A stretch of DNA of 23,194 nt from Candidatus Cloacimonadota bacterium (lineage in GTDB: Bacteria > Cloacimonadota > Cloacimonadia > Cloacimonadales > TCS61): contig JAFGMF010000288.1 in assembly GCA_016927675.1 (NCBI GenBank), positions 1 to 23,194 on the forward strand, given 5' to 3'. Below are positions 8,166-15,489 of the stretch, in pieces. Below the pieces are notes generated by a model, which saw only the letters and a list, made by a program, of their open reading frames with translations, searched no databases and was not told the origin of the DNA. A program made the position numbers and the translations under genes. Every line of letters starts with the position of its first letter. Positions within the stretch are counted from its first letter, which is position 1.

Positions 8166-9155
8166 TCAAGGCTGCTCAAACCTTAAATAAAGCCTGATCA
8201 CAAGTTCAAGCACGAGAAAAAATAATCCCCAGAGCAGATAACGCTGAAAAAGATCCTGATAGCGAAAATAATTTTTTATCTTCAATTCTGCTTTTTCTAG
8301 AGAATCAATATATTCCAGGATCGCTTCCAGCTGTTTGGTATTCTGAGCACGACTTGCTTTTTCAGTCCCGGTTATCCGGGCAATCTGATCAAGCATTTCC
8401 ATATCTATCTCGCTACGGATCTTCTGATATCTGATCCCGTACGGTGTCTGAACCGGAAAATCAGCTTCATCCTTGCTTCCCACTCCGATCGGATATACCT
8501 TGATGCCGAAAGTAGCTGCCAGCTCAGAAGCTGTTAAAGGATCTATTTCACCGGTATTGTTCTTCCCGTCAGTGATCAGAATGATAACTTTTGATTTCGC
8601 TTCAGATTCTTTCAGTCTGGCTACGGAAGTCGCCAATCCCATTCCGATAGCCGTCGCTCTGGAATTTTCATTGAAATCGATCTGAGTGAGTAGATTCATC
8701 AGAATATTATAATCAAGTGTTAACGGGCATTGTGTGTAGGCATTATCGGAAAAAACGATCAGACCAATCCTGTCATTACGGCGATTCTCGATAAATCTGG
8801 CGGCAACAGCTTTCGCCGCTTCAAGTCGATTGACAGGCTGAAAATCTATTGCTTTCATACTCGGACTGATATCGAGAGAAATGATGATATCAATTCCCTG
8901 ACCTGTAACTTCCTGTTCCTTGAAAGCCAGTCGCGGTCTTGCCAATGCTATAATGAGCATGATCCAGGTAAGAGAGCGTAGCAATAGCGGCAGATATTTA
9001 AGCAGACTGTTGTGCCCGGCTGCTTTACGCAGCAGATTCAATCGGCTGTGAGAAAAGTAAATTCGATGATGACGACGAACCAGCAGCTCGTAAACGAGAA
9101 ACAGTGGGATCAGCAGCAGTGCCCAGAACCAGTTAGGATAGACAAATTCAAACAT
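8166..9155 (-). CDS. batA: BatA: membrane-anchored VWA-domain protein
   Basis: 329 residues from ATG 9155. An in-frame extension to 9281 exists, but its 42 residues overlap the preceding gene and look like the wrong-frame reading of that gene; real BatA proteins begin with a short segment and a membrane helix, as here (MFEFVYPNWFWALLLIPLFL). GGAG lies ~9 nt upstream. Layout: transmembrane helices ~10-25 and ~57-72, ARPRLAF segment, VWA domain ~88-290, transmembrane helix ~307-324. The MIDAS is complete: Asp95-x-Ser97-x-Ser99 in DISPSM, Thr168 in RATAIG, Asp196 in TDGKN. The start overlaps the upstream stop by 8 bp (ATGTTTGA). It acts in the inner membrane with its VWA domain positioned by flanking helices, presumably with MoxR and BatB. 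Confidence 0.92.
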   Translation of the reverse strand: MFEFVYPNWFWALLLIPLFLVYELLVRRHHRIYFSHSRLNLLRKAAGHNSLLKYLPLLLRSLTWIMLIIALARPRLAFKEQEVTGQGIDIIISLDISPSMKAIDFQPVNRLEAAKAVAARFIENRRNDRIGLIVFSDNAYTQCPLTLDYNILMNLLTQIDFNENSRATAIGMGLATSVARLKESEAKSKVIILITDGKNNTGEIDPLTASELAATFGIKVYPIGVGSKDEADFPVQTPYGIRYQKIRSEIDMEMLDQIARITGTEKASRAQNTKQLEAILEYIDSLEKAELKIKNYFRYQDLFQRYLLWGLFFLVLELVIRLYLRFEQP

Positions 9156-10077
9156 GCTGTTCGTCTCCGTGATCAATCGGCTTTGAACCGGTTTTTTCCA
9201 GATATTTCTGCAGCCAGGATACTGCCTGTCCCATTTCTTCTGCAGACGGCACGATCCGGGCAAATTTGATCTTGTCAGCATTGCTTAAGAATTTAAGAAT
9301 TTCCGTTTTTTCAGTTTTATCGTCAAGCAGCATTTGATTCCTTATTTCAGAGGTCGTCATTTCAACAGCCTTTAAATCATAACTTAATTCAATATACAGC
9401 CTGAGGATAAAAGAAAGGCCGAAATAAAGCTCAAGAAATTCGTTATTTCTGATCAATTTTTCAGGATCCATTTTCCGCAAGAGTTCAAGACATATCTGCC
9501 AGGAAGGTCTGGAATCATGTTGCAACTGATCAGGCAGTTCTGATGATTTTTTTCTGAGAAATTTGCGCAGATAAATTATTGCTGCAATCAGCAAAGCAAG
9601 CAGAAGCAGGGGAAGTAGAAAATCCCAGAAACCGAGATTCACCGGAAGAGGATCGGCGATGTCCCTGATTACGGCTGAACTGTCCGAAAGAGTTGAATGA
9701 ATATTGAGAAGAAAAGAACCTGTCTGCAGATCAACAAGACTGTCTGCGGATCTAACAGAAAACCGGAGTGGCGGAAATGTATGCTCACCTGTATCGAATG
9801 CCTGATAGATCAGGTGAAGATCAGTTATCTGAAGAGCATTTTCGATTCTCTCAACCGGATCTACTTTATTTTTCAGCAGAAAGATATCCAGAGAATCAAG
9901 AGGAGCGATATATAAAGTATCACCCGGTTGTGAAGTTATTGTGATATCGAGAGCAAATGGCGTACCGATATACAATTTCGCAGGCTTATTCAGTTTATAG
10001 TCAATTTCCTGACTCCAGCCCGTGCAGAAAGTGGTCAGCAAGAAAATAGGGAATAAGATCAATGGCAGCTTTTTCAT
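9148..10077 (-). CDS. Single-pass membrane protein of the Bat operon (between DUF58 and batA)
   Basis: 309 residues. A signal peptide (LPLILFPIFLLTTFCTGWS) leads into a ~120-residue beta-rich periplasmic domain (e.g. LYIGTPFALDITITSQPGD) resembling one BatD module in style. Next come the short IRDIADPLP motif, one transmembrane helix (~154-170, LLPLLLLALLIAAIIYL) and a helical cytoplasmic region of ~135 residues. Bat-type operons often carry a protein of this layout at this position (DUF4381-like or BatD-like), whose IRDI-P-type motif precedes the membrane helix. It overlaps DUF58 (ATGA) and batA (8 bp), indicating coupled translation. A role as adaptor between periplasmic BatD-like domains and the cytoplasmic MoxR/DUF58 side is an inference; no enzymatic motif is visible. 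The family name is uncertain. Confidence 0.75.
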   Translation of the reverse strand: MKKLPLILFPIFLLTTFCTGWSQEIDYKLNKPAKLYIGTPFALDITITSQPGDTLYIAPLDSLDIFLLKNKVDPVERIENALQITDLHLIYQAFDTGEHTFPPLRFSVRSADSLVDLQTGSFLLNIHSTLSDSSAVIRDIADPLPVNLGFWDFLLPLLLLALLIAAIIYLRKFLRKKSSELPDQLQHDSRPSWQICLELLRKMDPEKLIRNNEFLELYFGLSFILRLYIELSYDLKAVEMTTSEIRNQMLLDDKTEKTEILKFLSNADKIKFARIVPSAEEMGQAVSWLQKYLEKTGSKPIDHGDEQHV

Positions 10078-10958
10078 CGTTGTTTTTTCATCCTGATCCT
10101 GAATTTGAAGAACTTTGTCAAATCTGTTACATAAGATCTATCCGTATAAAGTGTTACCATATCTATTTTCATGCGCTTGAATTTATCGGTAAGTTGTTTT
10201 TCCTCTGCTTTTACCATTTCGCTGAAGCGCTTGCGAATTCTGCTGTTCATCGTATTCAAGCTAAGACGTTCGTTAGTTTCGGGATCTTTGAAATGGATCA
10301 ATCCGGCTCTGGGAATTTCCATTTCCGCCGGATCAACGATCCTGAGCGCGATAACATCATGTTTTCTGGCAAGGATCTGCAGGCTGTCTTCGTAATTTTC
10401 AGTGAGAAAATCTGATATGATGAAGATAATGCTCTTTTTTCGTGATAGCCGATATATATATTCAATAGCTTTACTCAGATCGGTGGATTTTCCCTGCGGT
10501 TCGAAATAGAGAACATCCCGCAGAATTCTGAGAGCACTTTTTTTGCCTTTGCGCGGAGGAATATATTTTTCGATCACATCTGTAAACAGCAGCAAACCTA
10601 CCTTATCATTGTTGGATAAAGCCGAGAAGGAAAGAACTGCCGTGATCTCCGTGATCAATTCTGATTTCAGATAATTCCTGGTGCCAAATAATGTTGATGC
10701 GCTGTTATCAACCAGGAAGATCACATTAAGTTCCCGGGTTTCTTCGAATTTTTTGATATAGGGATGACCCATCCTGGCTGAAACATTCCAGTCGATCTGC
10801 TTGAAACTGTCTCCTTCCTGATAAGCCCGAACTTCAGAGAATTCGAGTCCCTGACCTTTGAACAGGCTGTGATACTCTCCTGAAAACAGTTCACTCACCA
10901 GATTTCTGGTGGTGATTTCGATCTTGCGGATCTTCTTTACAATTTCGGCTGTTTCCAT
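10074..10958 (-). CDS. DUF58-domain protein (VWA-like) paired with MoxR
   Basis: 294 residues, soluble, no membrane helix. It has the DUF58 signature at ~34-80: LFKGQGLEFSEVRAYQEGDS, then IDWNVSARMGHPYIKKFEE, matching G-x-G-x-E-F-x-x-x-R-x-Y-x-x-G-D ... I-D-W-x-x-S-A-R. A VWA-like fold follows with FLVDNSAS (~91-98), where the MIDAS Asp-x-Ser-x-Ser is D-N-S-A-S, and FIISDFLTENYE (~188). DUF58 proteins are almost always encoded next to MoxR ATPases and are thought to present substrates or act with them. The start is ATG 10958; an AGGA sits only 2 nt upstream, so initiation may depend on coupling to moxR 15 bp away. It overlaps the next gene by ATGA. Confidence 0.92.
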   Translation of the reverse strand: METAEIVKKIRKIEITTRNLVSELFSGEYHSLFKGQGLEFSEVRAYQEGDSFKQIDWNVSARMGHPYIKKFEETRELNVIFLVDNSASTLFGTRNYLKSELITEITAVLSFSALSNNDKVGLLLFTDVIEKYIPPRKGKKSALRILRDVLYFEPQGKSTDLSKAIEYIYRLSRKKSIIFIISDFLTENYEDSLQILARKHDVIALRIVDPAEMEIPRAGLIHFKDPETNERLSLNTMNSRIRKRFSEMVKAEEKQLTDKFKRMKIDMVTLYTDRSYVTDLTKFFKFRIRMKKQR

Positions 10959-10973
10959 AATCCTGGGAAATTT

Positions 10974-11960
10974 TTAAGGTACTTCAATTTCGTCAAACAG
11001 TCTGTTAACGATTGCTTCCTGAGTTATCTGCTCTGCTTCAGCTTCATATGTCAAAATTATTCTGTGTCTGAGAATATCTTTCCCTACGGCTTTGATATCA
11101 TCCGGAGTAACATAACCGCGATGTTCCAGAAAGGCATGCGCTTTGGCTGCCTGAGCCAGATATATGGTCGCTCTGGGAGAAGCTCCGTTCTCAATTAATC
11201 CTTCGAGTTCATGCAGGTTTTTAAAATCACCCGGCTGTCTGGTAGCGAAAACAAGATCAAGAATATAATCTTTGATTTTATTCTCCATGTGGATGTCTTT
11301 GACCAACTGTCTGAGTTCCAGAATATCTTCCGGCTTAACTACCTGTTGTACTGGAATTTCTTCAGCCCGAACCATCCGATCGAGGATCATTTTTTCTTCC
11401 AGGCGATTGGGGTAATGAATAATCAATTTAAGCATGAACCTGTCTACCTGAGCTTCAGGCAGGGGATATGTGCCTTCCTGCTCGATCGGATTCTGCGTTG
11501 CCATAACAAGAAATGGTCGCGGAAGCGGGTGAGTAGTATCTCCGATCGTCACCTGCCGCTCCTGCATTGATTCCAGTAATGCTGATTGTACTTTTGCAGG
11601 TGCTCTGTTGATCTCATCAGCCAGGATAAAATTGGCAAAAAGAGGTCCCTTTTTGGGAATGAATTCAGAAGTCTTCTGATTGTAAATAAGTGTGCCCACC
11701 AGATCAGCCGGCAACAGATCCGGAGTAAATTGAAGTCGTTTGAATTCTGCCTTTAATGTTTTGGCCAAAGTACTTACTGCAAGTGTTTTTGCCAGACCCG
11801 GAACTCCTTCCAGCAGGATATGTCCATCTGCCAGCAGTCCGACAAGCATCATCCTGATCATATAATTCTGTCCGACAACAACTTTTCCGACTTCCGCCAG
11901 TATATCATCAATAAGCGGACTTTTTTCCATGACCCTTCTATTGATTTCTTCGATGGTCAT
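10974..11960 (-). CDS. moxR: MoxR-family AAA+ ATPase
   Basis: 328 residues, full length for MoxR. Walker A is GVPGLAKT (residues 52-59), Walker B is ILADEINRAP with Asp115/Glu116, and sensor 1 lies in MATQNPIEQ (~143-151). The MoxR-specific stretch PLPEAQVDRFMLKL (~156-169) follows, then a C-terminal lid (GASPRATIYLAQAAKAHA). MoxR ATPases act as chaperone-like remodelers with VWA proteins, inserting metal or assembling complexes; here the VWA partners DUF58, BatA and BatB follow directly. The start is ATG 11960 behind AGGAGGAGAT, the strongest ribosome binding site on the minus strand here, so MoxR is probably the best translated gene of the Bat set. It overlaps the upstream phosphoesterase stop (ATGA). 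Confidence 0.95.
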   Translation of the reverse strand: MTIEEINRRVMEKSPLIDDILAEVGKVVVGQNYMIRMMLVGLLADGHILLEGVPGLAKTLAVSTLAKTLKAEFKRLQFTPDLLPADLVGTLIYNQKTSEFIPKKGPLFANFILADEINRAPAKVQSALLESMQERQVTIGDTTHPLPRPFLVMATQNPIEQEGTYPLPEAQVDRFMLKLIIHYPNRLEEKMILDRMVRAEEIPVQQVVKPEDILELRQLVKDIHMENKIKDYILDLVFATRQPGDFKNLHELEGLIENGASPRATIYLAQAAKAHAFLEHRGYVTPDDIKAVGKDILRHRIILTYEAEAEQITQEAIVNRLFDEIEVP

Positions 11961-12469
11961 ATCTCCTCCTGATTCTTGTTAAATTTGGCAGTCATTAATA
12001 TTTTACCTGCAAGGCTTTTAATTTTCAGTTCAGCTTTCTGATCAGTTAGATCAACAGTTGCATAAGAAGCTTCCCGGGCTCTATCGGTTTCTGCTTTCAG
12101 ATGCCCCGGATTGATCAGGTGCTGATTGTTTTTATGCTGATAATCCCATTTATGGGTGTGACCGTAGAAAATAATATCAGTTTTGTGTAATTGTTCTCTG
12201 AGTGAATTAAGATCATGGATCAATAGTAGCTTCCAGTTTAGAATCTCCAGTTTCAGTAAAGCAGGAACCGATCTGTCCAGATAACCGGGACAATAAATTC
12301 CGGGGACACGGCAGAGTATTTTATTTTGGCAGAGATCGGGATTATCATCCATATCTTCGAAAAAATCACCCAGATGGAAAATATAATCACAGTTTATTTC
12401 GTTCCGGAAAGCTTTCCGGAGCAGAATTTGATTTTTATGTGTGTCTGAAATTATAATTATTCGCTTCAT
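11957..12469 (-). CDS. YfcE/MJ0936-like metallophosphoesterase with altered metal-site motif
   Basis: 170 residues. Calcineurin-like motifs are in order: ISDTH (Asp9, His11), HLGDF (Asp35), LLIHD (His85) and FYGHTHKW (His104, His106). The INPGH block near residue 120 corresponds to the family INPGS. The metal-bridging Asn motif (GN[HC]D in most members) is replaced by PGIYCPGY at ~56-63, with no Asn in place. Enzymes of this type hydrolyse phosphodiesters or phosphomonoesters; the substrate cannot be read from sequence. The start is ATG 12469 with a weak SD. The gene follows argS after 39 bp, the largest gap in the minus-strand run, and overlaps moxR by 4 bp, so it may be part of the Bat unit. 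Possibly inactive, or a subfamily using a different ligand. Confidence 0.8.
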   Translation of the reverse strand: MKRIIIISDTHKNQILLRKAFRNEINCDYIFHLGDFFEDMDDNPDLCQNKILCRVPGIYCPGYLDRSVPALLKLEILNWKLLLIHDLNSLREQLHKTDIIFYGHTHKWDYQHKNNQHLINPGHLKAETDRAREASYATVDLTDQKAELKIKSLAGKILMTAKFNKNQEEI

Positions 12470-12508
12470 ACCAATTCTTTTTAATAGTAACGTAATCAGC
12501 TTAAAAGG

Positions 12509-14161
12509 TTACATTTTTTTCGGAGCTGAAATTCCCATCAGGTGCAAAGATATTGCCAGCACATTTTGGATTGCCGTGATCAAGAATAATCTGCTTTGAC
12601 TCAATTCCAGATTATCCGGATCGGAGATCTGGTGAACAGCATAATATTTGTGAAGCATCCCGGCAAGTTCGTATGTATAAGAAGCCAGACGGTGAGGTTC
12701 CCTGTTATCTGCCAGTAAAATCAATACTCCCGGAAAATCGATCAGATGTTTGATAATACTTAATTCATCCGGTTTATCTAATTTTTTTAAATTCTTGATA
12801 TCAAATTTCTTTAAGGTAATTTTATCATTTTTTGCTTTTTTCAGGATACTTGCAATCCTGGCATGAGCGTATTGGCAGTAATAAACAGGATTTTCATTTG
12901 ATTTTTTCTTAGCCAGTTCCAGATCGAAGTTGAGGTGAGAACTTGGCTTTCTGTCAATGAAGAAATATCTTGCGGCATCTTTACCGACTTCGGAAATAAG
13001 CTCATCCATGGTGATGATCTTTCCTGCCCTTTTAGACATTTTTACCTGCTGACCCTGCTCAAACAGATTTATATGTTGCAGGTAGACGATTTCCAGTTTA
13101 TTAACATCGTGACCCAGTGCCTGGATCGCCGCTTTCAGACGGGGAACATAACCGTGATGATCCGGACCGAGAACATCGATGATAATATCAAAACCTCGCT
13201 GAAATTTGGTGAGGTGATAAGCTATATCGGGGACGAAATAAGTAGGATTTCCGTCAGATTTTATCAGGACCCTGTCTTTTTCATCTCCGAATTTGCTGGA
13301 AGAAAACCAGACTGCATCATCGCTTTCATAGGTACATTTAGCTTCTGCCAGATAGCTTAAAGCTTCTTCCAGAATACCTTCCTGTCGTAATTTTTTCTCC
13401 GACATCCAGTTCTCAAAAGTAACATCAAATCGTTTCAGGCTTTCCAGCTGCATTTTATGAATTTCTTCCAGAGCGAAAAGCTTCATTTTTTCCAATCTGT
13501 CTTTTTCGGAGATATGAAACAATTTTGATCCTTCCTGGGCATTAAGCCTGACAGCAAGATCACGAACATATTCGCCATGATAGGCTTCCGGGGGAAATTC
13601 ACCTACTCGTTCTCCATGGAGTTCACGGTAGCGAAGTTCAACAGATTCAGCCAGGATATCAACCTGATTACCGGCATCGTTGATATAGAATTCCCGGAAT
13701 GCATGGAAACCGACGAATGTCATGACCCGAAAAAGAGTATCGCCATAAGCGGCTGCTCTGGCGCTGACAACATTCAGAGGACCTGTTGGATTAGCGCTGA
13801 CGAATTCGAGCAGCACTTTTCTTTTCTTACCGTAATCCGAAGATCCGTATGTATCACCGGCATTGACGATGTTAACAAGCATTTTATGGTAAAAACTATT
13901 GGCAAGGAAGAAGTTGATAAAACCCGGTTTGGCAACTTCAACTTTTCGGTAATCTTTTTTCTTTTTCAATCCATCTGCAAGTTTTTCTGCCAATTCCATT
14001 GGTTTTAATTTATTCAGCCTGGAATTTACCATGGCTACATTTGAAGAGAAATCTCCATGAGTCTTCAAATTGGGAACTTCAACCATGAATTGATCATTAC
14101 AATGGATATCCAATTGTTTGGCGACGTTAAAAATATCTTTTCTAATCTTCTCTTTGATCAT
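12509..14161 (-). CDS. argS: Arginyl-tRNA synthetase (ArgRS), HIGH motif variant
   Basis: 550 residues, normal length. Charges tRNA-Arg with arginine. N-terminal Add-1 domain with THGDFSSNVAM (~34-44). Catalytic start EFVSANPTGPLNVVSARAAA, where the class I HIGH signature (HVGH in most ArgRS) reads N130-V-V-S133. AFREFYINDAGNQVD (~144-158) is conserved. LGPDHHGYVPRLKAA and LQHINL precede an intact KMSKRAG (374-380). The C-terminal DALR-type anticodon domain ends GISAPKKM, matching the family's G-[IV]-S-A-P-E-R-M ending. The frame is uninterrupted and everything else is well conserved, so the HIGH change is a variant rather than decay. The start ATG 14161 lies inside rsfS (20-bp overlap) with weak SD. 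39 bp separate it from the phosphoesterase. Confidence 0.95.
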   Translation of the reverse strand: MIKEKIRKDIFNVAKQLDIHCNDQFMVEVPNLKTHGDFSSNVAMVNSRLNKLKPMELAEKLADGLKKKKDYRKVEVAKPGFINFFLANSFYHKMLVNIVNAGDTYGSSDYGKKRKVLLEFVSANPTGPLNVVSARAAAYGDTLFRVMTFVGFHAFREFYINDAGNQVDILAESVELRYRELHGERVGEFPPEAYHGEYVRDLAVRLNAQEGSKLFHISEKDRLEKMKLFALEEIHKMQLESLKRFDVTFENWMSEKKLRQEGILEEALSYLAEAKCTYESDDAVWFSSSKFGDEKDRVLIKSDGNPTYFVPDIAYHLTKFQRGFDIIIDVLGPDHHGYVPRLKAAIQALGHDVNKLEIVYLQHINLFEQGQQVKMSKRAGKIITMDELISEVGKDAARYFFIDRKPSSHLNFDLELAKKKSNENPVYYCQYAHARIASILKKAKNDKITLKKFDIKNLKKLDKPDELSIIKHLIDFPGVLILLADNREPHRLASYTYELAGMLHKYYAVHQISDPDNLELSQSRLFLITAIQNVLAISLHLMGISAPKKM

Positions 14162-14519
14162 CTTTAGTCTCGATTTTTTTTCTGTTTTTTGAATTTATCT
14201 GCCACAATTCTTCCAGACGATATAATTCCCGGTACTTTTTCTGGAAAATATGGACAATTATATCTATGAAATCCAGCAGAATCCAGGTAGCGGATTGATA
14301 ACCTTCAATTGCCAGAAGCTCTAATCCGAATTTCTTGCCCTGATCGATGATATGATCTGCTATTGCTTTAAGATGAATTTCATTCAGACCATCGCAGATA
14401 ATGATAGTATCTGTGTAATCCGTTTTCCCTTTAACATCAATCGATATAGTTTTCTCAGCTTTCTTCTCTGCTGCCCATTCCATGATGTTAGCTACAGCTT
14501 CATGGTGAGTTAATTTCAT
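14142..14519 (-). CDS. rsfS: Ribosomal silencing factor RsfS
   Basis: 125 residues, typical of RsfS (Iojap/YbeB). Binds ribosomal protein L14 (uL14) on the 50S subunit and blocks joining with 30S, lowering translation in poor nutrients. Conserved features: DYTDTIIICDGLNEIHLKAIAD (~34-55, the family S-D-x-x-V-I-x-T block), IEGYQSATWILLDFIDIIVH (~74-93) and FQKKYRELYRLEELW (~95-109, matching R-x-x-Y-x-L-E-x-L-W). The extra lysine/aspartate tail is in the overlap with argS. The start is ATG 14519, 5 nt behind AGGGAGA. The LytR_C gene ends 11 bp upstream; rsfS beside a LytR/LCP-type gene is a common bacterial arrangement. Confidence 0.93.
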   Translation of the reverse strand: MKLTHHEAVANIMEWAAEKKAEKTISIDVKGKTDYTDTIIICDGLNEIHLKAIADHIIDQGKKFGLELLAIEGYQSATWILLDFIDIIVHIFQKKYRELYRLEELWQINSKNRKKIETKDDQRED

Positions 14520-14530
14520 ATTTCTCCCTG

Positions 14531-14998
14531 CTAGTTAAAATAATTACGGTAATCTTTACCAAGTATTATCTGAAAATCTTCGATAGAATCCTCATTTTCG
14601 GCAAAAATCCTCCGATTGATTCCAGTAACGCCGATGATATACTTCAGCTTTTCAGGATCATTTTTTTTAACCACAATTAATGATTTCTCATAAATAAACA
14701 GATCCCTTTCCACATTCTGCCAGGCAATTATATCCAGATTCTGTAAGTTCTTTGCCTGTAAGATTTCCTTCACATCGCTGGCAATTTTCTCTATTCCACA
14801 TCCATTCAGAAGGATAATTTTTACAGCCGGTGAACTTTCTTCCACAATCACTTCCTGCGCATCGGACTGCTCTGGTACACTTTTCTTTTCTGTAAAGATC
14901 AGATATAAAAAAATACTCATAAGAATTAACAAAACAACTGCCAATGCAAGCAATTCCCTTTTTTGAGCGATGGACAAATTATTTTTCAGCCGTCTCAT
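14531..14998 (-). CDS. Stand-alone LytR_C domain membrane protein
   Basis: 155 residues from ATG 14998; a TTG two codons upstream is an alternative. One transmembrane helix (~18-36, LLALAVVLLILMSIFLYLIF) is followed by an acidic linker and a LytR_C-type domain (~57-155), beginning VKIILLNGCGIEKIASDVKE, which matches V-x-V-L-N-G-x-G ... A-x-x-V. It ends with the segment IEDFQIILGKDY, as in LytR_C domains where 'D-I-x-I-I-L-G-x-D' is the usual close. The catalytic LCP (LytR-CpsA-Psr) domain that normally precedes LytR_C is missing. It overlaps the HIT gene by 20 bp and lies 11 bp before rsfS. Its role is probably envelope-related; function unknown. Topology: short cytoplasmic N-terminus, periplasmic domain. 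Confidence 0.78.
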   Translation of the reverse strand: MRRLKNNLSIAQKRELLALAVVLLILMSIFLYLIFTEKKSVPEQSDAQEVIVEESSPAVKIILLNGCGIEKIASDVKEILQAKNLQNLDIIAWQNVERDLFIYEKSLIVVKKNDPEKLKYIIGVTGINRRIFAENEDSIEDFQIILGKDYRNYFN

Positions 14999-15476
14999 TG
15001 TCAAACTGTTCTTTAAGCAGTGAATAAGTTCGCTCGAATGCTTCAGGAATAACTCGTGTACCGTTACAAACAGTCATAAAATTGGCATCTCCCTGCCATC
15101 TGGGCACAATGTGAACATGCAGATGACCCTCTACTCCGGCTCCGGCAGTTTTACCAAGATTAAGACCGATATTCAAACCATCGGGACTGTATACCTTATT
15201 AATCACTCTTTCCGTCTTTCTTACAGTCAGAAAAAGATCTGTCAGTTCCGATTCCGATAAATCCGATAATGATGACTGATGGTTGTTCGGAACGACCATC
15301 AGGTGACCATTGTTGTAAGGGTAAGTATTGAGAATGACAAAACTGAATTCCGTTCTGTGAACAACGAAATGCTGTTCATCATTTTCCTTTGAAGCAGGGA
15401 AACAGAAAATGCATTTCTTATTTTTTTCTGAGAGAATATAGTTAATTCTCCAAGGTGAGTATAAAATTTCTTTCAT
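14979..15476 (-). CDS. HIT-family protein, Ap4A hydrolase/phosphorylase type
   Basis: 165 residues. The histidine triad is intact: His118-L-His120-V-His122 in GHLHVHIVPRW; the middle histidine is the nucleophile of HIT nucleotidyl hydrolases/transferases. The N-terminus YSPWRINYILSE plus Cys22-I-F-Cys25 is the pattern of the bacterial Ap4A phosphorylase-like branch (for example mycobacterial Rv2613c), where the cysteines can help bind zinc. NTYPYNNGHLMVVPNNH (~50-66) and LNIGLNLGKTAGAGVEGH (~101-118) form the nucleotide pocket. The likely role is breakdown of diadenosine polyphosphates, but exact substrate and hydrolase versus phosphorylase are not decided by sequence. The start is ATG 15476 with AGGAG 7 nt upstream, 13 bp after the GlmU-type gene. 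Confidence 0.92.
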   Translation of the reverse strand: MKEILYSPWRINYILSEKNKKCIFCFPASKENDEQHFVVHRTEFSFVILNTYPYNNGHLMVVPNNHQSSLSDLSESELTDLFLTVRKTERVINKVYSPDGLNIGLNLGKTAGAGVEGHLHVHIVPRWQGDANFMTVCNGTRVIPEAFERTYSLLKEQFDNETAEK

Positions 15477-15489
15477 GAGTTAACTCCTG

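Noticed and set aside
9156..9281. 42-residue upstream extension of BatA
   Set aside because: It lies wholly within the preceding gene, has no signal or membrane character, and the ATG at 9155 gives a normal BatA N-terminus.
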